A stretch of DNA of 23,654 nucleotides from a virus: positions 1 through 23,654 of the IMG/VR virus record IMGVR_UViG_3300021185_002226. One strand, written 5' to 3'. Positions 13,244 to 19,809 of this stretch are shown one piece after another. Within the stretch, counting starts at the first letter, position 1. The number at the start of each line of letters is the position of its first letter. The position numbers and the translations under genes were made by a program. Below the pieces are notes generated by a model that was not told where the DNA came from, did no database searches, and saw only the letters and a list, made by a program, of their open reading frames with translations.

Positions 13244-13918
13244 TTATCTCCCAAACATTTTTCTTGTTTTATATTCTTTGATTGTATTTATTAATTCATC
13301 AACCCAATTATCTCTATCCTCTACAAAGACTTGTGAACCTTCATCACCAGCAATACATACAACTAATTGCTTTATTGGCATACCGGTTCTCTCTTCCCAC
13401 ATAATTGCATATGCTGCACATTGCATAAAGTATGAATTAATCCATTCTTTTTTCTTTAATTTACGAGATGTTTTCCAATCGATAACTGAATTAACTCCAC
13501 CCCATTGCCCTACACAATCAACTCTTCCAGCAATACCTAAGTGTTTGGAATATAATGGAACCTCTTGCTGATATACTTTTGTCACACCCTCGTCAATAAC
13601 TCTTTGTACATCTTTAAATGTTTGTATATTATGTGGCATTTCCCCTTTAATATATTCAGGGTCATTCGCGACATATTTTTCAATAATATTATGTACAGTT
13701 GTTCCACGAGTAGAAGCAATCCTAGATATTCTGTTGGCTTCTTCTTCACCTACTCTTGCTCTCCATGCTCTAATACCATCTTCGGATAATATTGAAAGGA
13801 CTGTAGTAATAGATGGATATGTATTACCATCTGGGTCAACATATTGTCTTCCTTTTTTAGTTGTTGTAGTTTCCAGGTCGTTATAACCTAAATCAATTGG
13901 TTCATGTATAAATTTCAT
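13244..13918 (-). CDS. PD-(D/E)XK-superfamily exonuclease (RecB/Cas4-like)
   Basis: 224 aa. Motifs in order: STRGTTVHNIIEKYV (69-83) with the conserved His of RecB-type nucleases, E119 (QEVPLYS), GRVDCVG with D133, VIDWKTS with D147 and K149, and Q166-xxx-Y170 (MQCAAYAIMW). These are the active site and the QxxxY motif of RecB/lambda-exonuclease-like enzymes. Probably a 5'-3' or single-strand exonuclease in phage recombination or repair. Overlaps the upstream 81-aa gene by ATGA and is followed at once by a small coiled-coil protein. In other marine T4-like phages a similar gene is annotated as exonuclease. Confidence 0.88.
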   Translation of the reverse strand: MKFIHEPIDLGYNDLETTTTKKGRQYVDPDGNTYPSITTVLSILSEDGIRAWRARVGEEEANRISRIASTRGTTVHNIIEKYVANDPEYIKGEMPHNIQTFKDVQRVIDEGVTKVYQQEVPLYSKHLGIAGRVDCVGQWGGVNSVIDWKTSRKLKKKEWINSYFMQCAAYAIMWEERTGMPIKQLVVCIAGDEGSQVFVEDRDNWVDELINTIKEYKTRKMFGR

Positions 13919-14160
13919 TTTGTTTTTATTAAGTGTCTATCTTTTGGTGGCATTCCTGATTTGATTCTGTCTTGTACTTCCTTCCAACCAGAACCTGCTT
14001 GTGATAATACTGATTTACCACCATCGTAATCAATATTCATTTTAGTATAATAAGATTTTATATGAGGATTGTCTTTTAAATATTTAACCTTATCATCATA
14101 TTTCATCATTTTTTCAAATACTTCATCTGTTTCTGTATTTTTAAATTCGTATGTCGGCAT
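13915..14160 (-). CDS. Conserved phage protein with FmdB-like N-terminus
   Basis: 81 aa. The start MPTYEFKNTETDEVFEKMM resembles FmdB-type zinc-ribbon regulatory proteins, but no cysteine is present, so zinc binding is not expected. The middle KVKYLKDNPHI and the end KEVQDRIKSGMPPKDRH follow a pattern known from T4-like marine phages. Function unknown. Coupled on both sides: TAATG with the 31-aa peptide, ATGA with the exonuclease. Confidence 0.8.
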   Translation of the reverse strand: MPTYEFKNTETDEVFEKMMKYDDKVKYLKDNPHIKSYYTKMNIDYDGGKSVLSQAGSGWKEVQDRIKSGMPPKDRHLIKTK

Positions 14161-14255
14161 TATAATATTCTCTCTAATATAAAAACTAGTGGAATAAAAA
14201 TGTATAACCCTAATAATAATCTTTCAGCTCTTTTAAATTGTTCATCAGTTGGCAT
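14160..14255 (-). CDS. 31-aa single-helix membrane peptide
   Basis: ATG 14255 overlaps the stop of the polysaccharide-synthesis-like gene (TAATG) and its own TAA overlaps the next ATG (TAATG). Sequence: charged N-terminus PTDEQFKRAERLL, then a helix GLYIFIPLVFILERIL reaching the C-terminus. The double TAATG coupling in a 96-base space is good evidence for translation. Function unknown. Confidence 0.65.
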   Translation of the reverse strand: MPTDEQFKRAERLLLGLYIFIPLVFILERIL

Positions 14256-15127
14256 TATAATAATTCTCCTAATCGTTCGACTGTATTTTCTACATCAGTA
14301 CATAAATAATTATAAACATACCAGCATAAAAAATCTCTACTTTGTTTTTTGTTAAACCATTGTAAGTTATCTATGTAACTATTTAGGCGCGTTAATATTC
14401 TTAAATCCTTTGTTATCCAATGATAATCAGGGTATCCATAGGATATAATTGGAACATCATGCATCATACATTCAATCCCAGCAGTTGAATTATCAATAAT
14501 AGCTACTTTTGTTTTTGGTAATATACTATGTATTGATTCATATCCAGTGATGACTGTATGCCCTGCGTCTTCCCATTTTTTCACTAATACTGGATTTTTA
14601 TATCTTGGGTGTAATTTAATTACGACATTTTTGCCATGTAATTTATCAACAATCATTTTTAATTTTACTATGTGGTCACCAAACCCAAAACCATTCACTG
14701 TTTCATCATCTGGCATTTGACCAACAACCAATATATGGTCATCTGGTATACCTTTTGAATCTTTCCATTTTAATAAAATAGAATCGTCCCATTTATTGGC
14801 TCTCCTTTGTATCATATTTTCAATTTCGTCCCATTGTTCTTTTCTATGATTTACAAAAGCCCACCAACAAGGGTCCTCGAATGTTATTTCAGAAGAGTTT
14901 GCATAACCCCATGAACAAATTTGGAAATGTTTACTTGTAGGGGCTGTTGGTTTTATTATATATGTTCCAGGTGTTTGTTCCTCATTACATATATGATTAT
15001 AAAAATTTATATCAGCTGAAATATCTCCACTTGCTTCAATATGTCCTAATTGAAACATTGCCTCGCGGACAACATCATAGTATCTACCCATGTTATCGAA
15101 TTTGTGATTGTGAAATTTAAATAACAT
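14255..15127 (-). CDS. Capsule polysaccharide synthesis-like protein (KpsS/KpsC type)
   Basis: 290 aa from ATG 15127, preferred over an in-frame start at 15220 that would overlap the upstream gene by 104 bases; AGGGTGG precedes 15127. The C-terminal half has the GT-B-like pattern of capsule polysaccharide synthesis proteins: DHILVVGQMPDD, VVIKLHPRYKN, HTVITGYESIHSILPKTKVAIIDNSTAGIE and HDVPIISYGYPDYHW. In bacteria these enzymes transfer Kdo or handle surface glycans. In a phage it may modify host surface glycan, or a virion or DNA component. The N-terminal half is not recognised. Substrate unknown. Confidence 0.7.
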   Translation of the reverse strand: MLFKFHNHKFDNMGRYYDVVREAMFQLGHIEASGDISADINFYNHICNEEQTPGTYIIKPTAPTSKHFQICSWGYANSSEITFEDPCWWAFVNHRKEQWDEIENMIQRRANKWDDSILLKWKDSKGIPDDHILVVGQMPDDETVNGFGFGDHIVKLKMIVDKLHGKNVVIKLHPRYKNPVLVKKWEDAGHTVITGYESIHSILPKTKVAIIDNSTAGIECMMHDVPIISYGYPDYHWITKDLRILTRLNSYIDNLQWFNKKQSRDFLCWYVYNYLCTDVENTVERLGELL

Positions 15128-15671
15128 TAAACCACCCTGGTATTGGTCTTTGTGACCATTCCATTTTAAATCTTTTTTGTTTTGTTTGATAAAATGCTCT
15201 GTATGCCTCAATAGGGTCACTCAGTGCGATACATTCCGGATTGGACTGCATTGCCAATTTGAATGGAGTTATATCAACAGAAGGCATATTGTGTGGTACT
15301 TTAAACAAAGGGTCTCTTAGTTTAGTATCTGTTGAATGCACTTTACCATAACGATATGTATATTCATCGCATAGAGCAATAAAATGGTCATAATGCCATC
15401 TGTAATTCTCTATTGATTCTCTTGTCCACACAGAACAGGGGTGATTAAAATGCACAGCCTTGTATAATATATCCTCTCGTTCATCTGGAAGTTTCCAATA
15501 GTTAACAGTTGTTTTACCTGATTTTGATGACCTTCTTTCGACTGTACCATCAAGCATACGATGTGCAGTGGATAACATTTGACCTGATTCCACAATCATT
15601 TTAACAACATGTTTATCGCATTGCTCTTGTGCTGCAATAATAGGGTCATTGTTTAATATAAAAATATTCAT
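15117..15671 (-). CDS. Conserved T4-like phage protein, unknown function
   Basis: 184 aa. Strongly patterned sequence: MNIFILNNDPIIAAQEQCDKH (N-terminus), VVKMIVESGQMLSTAHRMLDG, NHPCSVWTRESIENYRW, LCDEYTYRYGKVH, then DPIEAYRAFYQTKQKR. This set recurs in many marine and cyanophage genomes without an assigned function. The conserved Asp, Cys, His and Glu residues suggest an enzyme. It starts one base after the SWIM protein stop, so the pair is co-translated. A DNA-glycosylase link has crossed my mind but I cannot support it. Confidence 0.8.
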   Translation of the reverse strand: MNIFILNNDPIIAAQEQCDKHVVKMIVESGQMLSTAHRMLDGTVERRSSKSGKTTVNYWKLPDEREDILYKAVHFNHPCSVWTRESIENYRWHYDHFIALCDEYTYRYGKVHSTDTKLRDPLFKVPHNMPSVDITPFKLAMQSNPECIALSDPIEAYRAFYQTKQKRFKMEWSQRPIPGWFNVI

Positions 15672-15672
15672 G

Positions 15673-15993
15673 TTAAGCGACTTGTGCTAAGTGTTTACAT
15701 GTGCCTCTGAATTTAAATCCAGGACATGAACACTTTTTATCAATTATTGTATATGTATTACCTTTACTGCCTTGCACAGTAATTGCACCTTCTGGTAATT
15801 CCTCAGGCCATTCACCAATTAGTTTAAACTTTCTCCTTGATTTGGAGAATTGTTTTATTGGTGTTTTAAACTCTTTGTAAGCTTTTCCCTGTGGCATATA
15901 ACCAATTAAGTATCCAGAGCTGTTGACATAATAGTCTCCATTGGATATTTTCTGGTCACCCCAGTCGGTTATTTCTCTTAGTATTTGTATCAT
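15673..15993 (-). CDS. SWIM zinc-finger protein
   Basis: 106 aa. The C-terminus has the SWIM pattern C88-x-C90 ... C99-x-H101 (KCSCPGFKFRGTCKHL), which binds one zinc and usually mediates DNA or protein contacts. The N-terminal part is basic in the middle (QFSKSRRKFKL). First gene under the promoter at 16019-16047 and preceded by a CGAGGA ribosome site. Likely a nucleic-acid-binding accessory of the downstream early genes; partner unknown. Confidence 0.88.
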   Translation of the reverse strand: MIQILREITDWGDQKISNGDYYVNSSGYLIGYMPQGKAYKEFKTPIKQFSKSRRKFKLIGEWPEELPEGAITVQGSKGNTYTIIDKKCSCPGFKFRGTCKHLAQVA

Positions 15994-16010
15994 AATATAA
16001 TCCTCGTCAA

Positions 16011-16029
16011 TATGGTATATTATACCATA
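16011..16029. repeat. Perfect palindrome over the -10 box
   Basis: TATGGTATA-T-TATACCATA: nine-base arms around one central base, covering the -10 box and the predicted transcription start of the SWIM gene promoter. Could be an operator for a dimeric repressor or a 5' hairpin in the message. AT-rich palindromes can arise by chance, but perfect nine-base arms over a promoter are notable. Confidence 0.6.
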
Positions 16030-16047
16030 ACTAGGTTCAAATGTAAA
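16019..16047 (-). promoter_or_regulatory. Sigma70-type early promoter for the SWIM gene block
   Basis: -35 TTTACA (16042-16047), 17-base spacer, -10 TATAAT (16019-16024), then ATACC. Predicted start near 16012, leaving a leader of about 18 bases with a proper Shine-Dalgarno (CGAGGA, 16001-16006). The -35 overlaps the 3' end of the upstream membrane protein gene. Confidence 0.85.
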
Positions 16048-16351
16048 GTGTTTGTGCGAAAGTTCTTAATAATAATGCCAGTCCAATACCATTTAATAAT
16101 ATTAGAGCTCTGTCTTTCCATAGTAGACCAACCCATAACCAACCACTAACACCAAAGATTGATAAAATCAAATCCCATGCTTGTAGTCCGTCAATGCCTC
16201 GTATTGACATTCCTGTCAAGAGCACGGTCGATGCTGCCCACTTTATATACCAGGATAAATCCTGTTTTGGTGTTGCTGATTTATATATCCTTTTGGAATT
16301 AGCTAATTCCTTCGGGTCAAATTTTGTTTCGTTTGCGTTTTTGTTTGGCAT
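16037..16351 (-). CDS. Membrane protein with three predicted helices
   Basis: 104 aa. Polar, basic N-terminus (1-30, NKNANETKFDPKEL...), then about three hydrophobic segments: WYIKWAASTVLLTGMSI (34-50), LILSIFGVSGWLWVGLL (61-77) and ALILLNGIGLALLLRTF (82-98). No known family. Its start overlaps a 48-aa basic protein by 35 bases. Possibly an inner-membrane host-takeover protein; the sequence does not say more. Confidence 0.78.
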   Translation of the reverse strand: MPNKNANETKFDPKELANSKRIYKSATPKQDLSWYIKWAASTVLLTGMSIRGIDGLQAWDLILSIFGVSGWLWVGLLWKDRALILLNGIGLALLLRTFAQTLYI

Positions 16352-16463
16352 AAAATCGGTGTTGCCTAAGTTCCCTTAAATTTTTGATAGATTTCCTGCG
16401 TTTTCTTGCGCGTTCATCTCTGATAATTCTATCTTCATGTTTTGTTATTATTTCCATTTCCAT
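16317..16463 (-). CDS. 48-aa highly basic protein
   Basis: ATG 16463 with a strong AAGGAG Shine-Dalgarno six bases before it; stop TGA at 16317, overlapping the membrane protein start by 35 bases. Very rich in Lys and Arg (RIIRDERARKRRKSIKNLRE, then KQKRKRNKI). Likely binds nucleic acid or an acidic partner. Too short for domain recognition; the ribosome site and position in the operon support it being real. Confidence 0.7.
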   Translation of the reverse strand: MEMEIITKHEDRIIRDERARKRRKSIKNLRELRQHRFYAKQKRKRNKI

Positions 16464-16526
16464 ATCGGTCTCCTTCTTTAAAAAATTGAATAAAACATAA
16501 CAAGGGTTGTCTTATAAGCGTGCCTC

Positions 16527-16955
16527 CTACTTTTTAATTAAATTTGGAAAGGTATCCTGTACAAATTTCTTTGTAATACCTTTATATTTTAGTGATTTAT
16601 CCTTGGCTGCTATAACCAATTCTGCCTCATCACCGTGTAGTGATTCAATAAAAGATAAAAACATTCCTTCTCTTCGTAAAGCTGGTGTTTCATTTGCCAC
16701 CGGACCTTTAAAAAAGTATTTAAATCTTCTATGTCCTCTATGTAAATTTAAATATTCGTGCCCGACAGGTGCGTCGTCCTTTTCATAACTAGGTGCTCCT
16801 GTTGGTAATAGTGAAACCACATCAGCGTCAAAGTTTATTCTGAGAATATCCATTAATGCTGGTGATTTATTTTTTTGCAGATAGGTCATCCTGTCTGCCT
16901 TTTTTGTTATTTTAGAAGCATCTGAAAGTACTTCTGATATTAGTTTTTTAGCCAT
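16527..16955 (-). CDS. DUF6433-like conserved T4-like phage protein
   Basis: 142 aa from ATG 16955 (MAKKLISEVLSDASKI), preferred over 16979 because the family begins here and it gives an eight-base overlap with the rnh stop. Recognisable family segments: LRINFDADVVSLLPTGAP, DDAPVGHEYLNLHRGHRRFKYF (two parts), FFKGPVANE, and LHGDEAELVIAAKDKSLKYKG. This protein often follows rnh in marine T4-like phages. Function unknown; possible role in replication or lagging-strand processing by association only. Confidence 0.85.
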   Translation of the reverse strand: MAKKLISEVLSDASKITKKADRMTYLQKNKSPALMDILRINFDADVVSLLPTGAPSYEKDDAPVGHEYLNLHRGHRRFKYFFKGPVANETPALRREGMFLSFIESLHGDEAELVIAAKDKSLKYKGITKKFVQDTFPNLIKK

Positions 16956-17802
16956 TGTAAAATTCCTCCACTGTATCAATCAAGTTATTACATCTTTTTT
17001 TAATTAGATAATTTAAAACCTTCATTTTCATTGCCGGTTTTTGTCCATTAAAAGTATTTATAATGCTAGTTTGTATATCCTCTGGGATTTCAGCCAAATC
17101 AATAAGTGTTTTATTACGCTGATAATTCCTATAATGTTCCTCTGGCATTACCTCTCTTAATCTCTCTGCATTATGAATCCAATCATCTATTTTGGTTTGT
17201 CTCAAAGGTGTTTGTTTTGCCTCAGTAACAAAGGTATCATCAGCTGATAATACATTTGGCACACCATCGCCACTATCTCCTCTGAATATATGATTCCATA
17301 AATATGTTCTTGGATTATCGTCCTTTACTGTTTTCTTTTGTATAGGACTAAATTGTTTTACATTTTTAAACTTTTGTAATTGAATAAAATCTTTATCTGA
17401 TGATACAATCATAACAGGTTCATTCATACCAAATTCCTGTGTTTGCATTGTGAGCGTACCAATAATATCATCGGCCTCACAACCGTCCATGTGTATCACT
17501 TTATATGGTAAATTTTCTTTGATTTCATCGCGAACCAAATGCAATATTCTGAATATTTCTGTCCAATCTTGGTCAGAGTTATCTCTATGCTTTTTACGAT
17601 GTGCTTTATATTGTGGATAATAATCCTTACGCCATGTATTCATACCATCAGCACATATAACCATTTGGCCATATTCGTCTCTGTATCTTTTATTGTACAT
17701 ACGAATGCTGTTTAGTATCATATGTCGAATCATGGATTCATCATTTAATCCTTGCACTATAATATTTGAAAGTGCGATTTGGCTATAATCAAGTAGTATC
17801 AT
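16948..17802 (-). CDS. rnh: RNase H, FLAP-type 5'-3' exonuclease (T4 Rnh family)
   Basis: 284 aa from ATG 17802; ATGs at 17805 and 17814 are also in frame, but 17802 has the best distance from GGAG. Acidic active-site positions of the FEN/T4 RNase H fold are visible: LLDYSQ at the N-terminus, CADGMNTWRKDYYPQYKAHR with the Asp and basic helix, MDGCEADDIIG, and SSDKDFIQL. The enzyme removes RNA primers and flaps from lagging-strand fragments. It overlaps the 3' end of the preceding unknown gene. Moderately shorter than T4 Rnh (305 aa), but the core is complete. Confidence 0.93.
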   Translation of the reverse strand: MILLDYSQIALSNIIVQGLNDESMIRHMILNSIRMYNKRYRDEYGQMVICADGMNTWRKDYYPQYKAHRKKHRDNSDQDWTEIFRILHLVRDEIKENLPYKVIHMDGCEADDIIGTLTMQTQEFGMNEPVMIVSSDKDFIQLQKFKNVKQFSPIQKKTVKDDNPRTYLWNHIFRGDSGDGVPNVLSADDTFVTEAKQTPLRQTKIDDWIHNAERLREVMPEEHYRNYQRNKTLIDLAEIPEDIQTSIINTFNGQKPAMKMKVLNYLIKKRCNNLIDTVEEFYNG

Positions 17803-18214
17803 CATCTTCTCCATCGTCTGGTGTAAACAATAGTTCGTATTGCTTACTTAATTCATCTTTGGCCTGTGAATTTGTTTTGTCCATTGCTTTTATTGATACA
17901 TATAATCTATCAAAATCTCTGTGGAGTGAATGTGGTATTGAATAATAACGATGAAACATAGCGTTAATCATATTTACAATAACAAACATATCTCTTGATT
18001 CCTGGAATGTTTCGTCACGGAATTGCATATCCATAAAGTCACGAGATACTTCTCCAGTTAAAATAAATTCCTCTAAAACTTCAAGTAAGAATTGTGATGA
18101 CTTAACAGAATTATCTGATGCATCATTAACAACATCATATTCTTCTTGTAGTTTTTTGGCCTTGGCTTTTTGTTTGATTTCCTCGCCAGTTGGAAATTGT
18201 ATTAATTTTCCCAT
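17789..18214 (-). CDS. Conserved phage protein upstream of rnh, unknown function
   Basis: 141 aa. Start MGKLIQFPTGEEIKQKAKAK, a helical centre (SSQFLLEVLEEFILTGEVS, then FRDETFQESRDMFVIVNMIN), HRYYSIPHSLHRDFDRL, and a very acidic end (DDGEDDDTT). No recognisable enzyme motif. It occupies the place next to rnh where T4 keeps small replication and transcription regulators, but I see no clear similarity to gp33, DsbA or gp59. The predicted transcript start lies only three bases before its ATG. Confidence 0.8.
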   Translation of the reverse strand: MGKLIQFPTGEEIKQKAKAKKLQEEYDVVNDASDNSVKSSQFLLEVLEEFILTGEVSRDFMDMQFRDETFQESRDMFVIVNMINAMFHRYYSIPHSLHRDFDRLYVSIKAMDKTNSQAKDELSKQYELLFTPDDGEDDDTT

Positions 18215-18223
18215 AATAGGTAT

Positions 18224-18252
18224 ATTATATCATACTTTTACTGCTTTGTAAA
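18224..18252 (-). promoter_or_regulatory. Sigma70-type early promoter for the rnh block
   Basis: -35 TTTACA (18247-18252), 17-base spacer, -10 TATAAT (18224-18229), then ATACCTATT directly before the ATG at 18214. The -35 lies within the 3' end of the GIY-YIG gene. Predicted leader is about three bases. Confidence 0.85.
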
Positions 18253-18684
18253 CATGTTTTTAACACTATTTGCTCCTATTCTACAGTTGATTATACCGTT
18301 ATAATAATCATCGCTTAATAGTACTTCTCGTTCGAATTGCTCTTTTGTTTCCATATATGCACATTCCCCTTTGGTTTTACATATATGTAGGATTTCCCTA
18401 TGATAAAAATCCTCGCCGTGTTGTTTAACTTCTTCTATTAAATACTTATTGGAACCATAATATGTTCTCCAATCAGATTCAACATAGGTTATTTTTCTGC
18501 GTTTTCTTTTTTTAGTTATAGGAAGTGTTTTCTTTGACCAAAAGAATTTTTTACCAATATACTTTTTATTTGTTCCTCTATGGGTAATGCAATAAACAAA
18601 ACCATACCAATGCGAACCATATTTTTCATATGTAAAAGGTTCGTCTGGTGTAAATGCAATACCTTGATATATCCAGTTATTCAT
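18238..18684 (-). CDS. SegE-like GIY-YIG nuclease family protein
   Basis: 148 aa. GIY-YIG elements: YGFVYCITHRGTNKKYIGKK (27-46) contains the GFVY and YIG strands, R73 in SDWRTYYGSN is the likely catalytic Arg, and E112 in CAYMETKEQFE is the likely metal-binding Glu. A lysine-rich loop (50-65) intervenes. This resembles the SegE-type GIY-YIG proteins of T4-like phages. It may be a homing-type nuclease or a domesticated one; it has no intron nearby and is embedded in the operon by an eight-base overlap, favouring a fixed phage function. Last gene of the nrdA operon. Confidence 0.78.
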   Translation of the reverse strand: MNNWIYQGIAFTPDEPFTYEKYGSHWYGFVYCITHRGTNKKYIGKKFFWSKKTLPITKKRKRRKITYVESDWRTYYGSNKYLIEEVKQHGEDFYHREILHICKTKGECAYMETKEQFEREVLLSDDYYNGIINCRIGANSVKNMFTKQ

Positions 18685-18814
18685 TAAAATTTAATTCGTC
18701 CATATCATCATCTGTGGGTTCGCCACAATGAGGACAGAAGTTTACCTTAACTGGTTCATCATCTGCTGGTTTGATTACTATACGAGAGTAACAATATTGG
18801 CAGTCTAAAATCAT
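18677..18814 (-). CDS. 45-aa zinc-ribbon protein
   Basis: Short gene with ATGA overlap to glutaredoxin (start 18814) and eight-base overlap to the GIY-YIG gene. Two CxxC knuckles, C5-QY-C8 and C27-PH-C30, separated by 18 residues, followed by an acidic tail (TDDDMDELNFNE). Typical rubredoxin-like or zinc-ribbon layout; likely binds zinc and a nucleic acid or protein partner. Function unknown. Confidence 0.78.
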   Translation of the reverse strand: MILDCQYCYSRIVIKPADDEPVKVNFCPHCGEPTDDDMDELNFNE

Positions 18815-19038
18815 AACTCTATGCTAGTTAACTCTTTTAGTTCTGTATATCCACCAATTTTTTGACCATCAACAATGATTTGTGGAAATGTTCTTGCTCC
18901 TGGAAATTTTTCCATTAACTCTTCCCTTGTAAAATCAAAGCCTAATAGTTTATATTCATAATCCATTTTCTTTTGTTCGCATAAAGCTTTTGCCATATCG
19001 CAATATGGACAATTATCCTTTCCATATATCTCTATCAT
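18811..19038 (-). CDS. grx: Glutaredoxin
   Basis: 75 aa, a minimal glutaredoxin. Active site C10-P-Y-C13, cis-Pro motif TFPQI (50-54) and GGYTEL (62-67) for glutathione binding. In T4-like phages such a protein (NrdC equivalent) reduces the ribonucleotide reductase active-site disulfide, and here it shares the nrdA-nrdB operon, consistent with that role. It follows the cytochrome c gene with a four-base ATGA overlap. Confidence 0.95.
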   Translation of the reverse strand: MIEIYGKDNCPYCDMAKALCEQKKMDYEYKLLGFDFTREELMEKFPGARTFPQIIVDGQKIGGYTELKELTSIEL

Positions 19039-19478
19039 TTCATTGTCTCCTCAATAAATTTCCCTATAGTATCTATATCACTATCTGTTAACATACCTGC
19101 TTGAGCCCACATTGTTGAACTCATAGGACCTACTTGTTCTTTGTTTTTATATGCATATAATCTTTGAGATATATACGCTGAATCTCTTCCTGCAAGAGCG
19201 GGGAATACGGCCATACCCTGTCCCTCGTTACCATGGCAAGCGGCACAACCGGCCCAAAGTCCTTTAATGGAACTGAATGGGTCTGTTTCAGCGAGAGCCT
19301 TTTTTCTTTGTTCAATTTCAGATGGCGTACCATTGATTTTAACATATTCTTCATAACATTCTCCCGTACATGAGTGACCTCCGCCAACTCCACTATATTC
19401 TAAATTTGGATATACTTTAGCAACAAAAAATAATCCTATTGCTAAACAACCTAATAAACTCATTCCTAATTCTTTCAT
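19035..19478 (-). CDS. Membrane-anchored class I cytochrome c
   Basis: 147 aa. N-terminal hydrophobic segment (6-22) acts as signal or membrane anchor. Haem motif C78-A-A-C81-H82 within LWAGCAACHGNEGQG, then FPALAGRDSAYISQRL and KNKEQVGPMSSTMW, where M119 is the probable axial Met (M123 an alternative); this is the soluble c553/c5-like pattern of respiratory chains. A segment of about 50 residues before the haem motif holds a second cysteine pair, C37 and C41 (SCTGEC). The mature part lies in the periplasm, where host Ccm machinery attaches haem. Very unusual inside a phage ribonucleotide reductase operon, coupled by overlaps to two 55-aa membrane proteins and to glutaredoxin. It probably shuttles electrons in the host chain during infection; the partner is unknown. 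Confidence 0.93.
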   Translation of the reverse strand: MKELGMSLLGCLAIGLFFVAKVYPNLEYSGVGGGHSCTGECYEEYVKINGTPSEIEQRKKALAETDPFSSIKGLWAGCAACHGNEGQGMAVFPALAGRDSAYISQRLYAYKNKEQVGPMSSTMWAQAGMLTDSDIDTIGKFIEETMK

Positions 19479-19642
19479 ACAAAATTTCCTATTAAATAAA
19501 ATGATAATAACATAAAACCAAATACTAATACTTGCACTACTGACATTACAGCAACTTGTTTCATTGGATGTACATCATGTATCTTTTCTACCCAAGATTC
19601 ACTTGGTGCTAAATTAACTACTTGTAAAACTTTCTTTTCCAT
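19475..19642 (-). CDS. 55-aa membrane protein next to cytochrome c
   Basis: ATG 19642 (TAATG with the previous gene), TGA overlapping the cytochrome c ATG (ATGA). Polar N-terminal half (NLAPSESWVEKIHDVHPMKQ) then one membrane helix VLVFGFMLLSFYLIGNFV to the C-terminus. The order membrane peptide, membrane peptide, cytochrome c suggests a small complex. No family recognised. Not found by length filters, but the tight coupling on both sides is strong support. Confidence 0.75.
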   Translation of the reverse strand: MEKKVLQVVNLAPSESWVEKIHDVHPMKQVAVMSVVQVLVFGFMLLSFYLIGNFV

Positions 19643-19809
19643 TATACTAAATGTTTTTCTCTATCTTTAGTTGCTGTATATACAGTCCCAGTTTTACGAC
19701 CATAATATGGTTTCTTTTCAATTCCTTTTGTTCCTTCGCTTTTGAATAATAATAATATTATACAAAATATACTTATAACAATTCCAAATGTTAATATTGC
19801 TGCTTCCAT
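19642..19809 (-). CDS. 55-aa membrane protein after nrdB
   Basis: ATG 19809 overlaps the nrdB stop (TAATG), TAA overlaps the next ATG. An N-terminal membrane helix (AAILTFGIVISIFCIILLLF) is followed by a basic cytoplasmic tail (EGTKGIEKKPYYGRKTG, YTATKDREKHLV). The layout of one helix and a short polar tail recalls small accessory subunits of respiratory oxidases such as CcoQ, but the similarity is only in layout. Function unknown; likely works with the neighbouring cytochrome c. Confidence 0.75.
   Translation of the reverse strand: MEAAILTFGIVISIFCIILLLFKSEGTKGIEKKPYYGRKTGTVYTATKDREKHLV

Noticed and set aside
15117-15671. Pyrimidine-dimer DNA glycosylase
   Set aside because: No DenV-like catalytic N-terminus is visible; the sequence pattern is one I know only as conserved phage protein of unknown function.
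18238-18684. GIY-YIG gene as a mobile homing element
   Set aside because: It overlaps its upstream neighbour, closes the operon neatly, and carries the next promoter's -35 in its 3' end. No intron or split gene is nearby, so mobility is not supported.
19035-19478. Cytochrome c as a lipoprotein (SLLGC near the N-terminus)
   Set aside because: The Cys at position 11 comes too early for a normal signal h-region, and hydrophobic sequence continues past it; a membrane anchor fits better.
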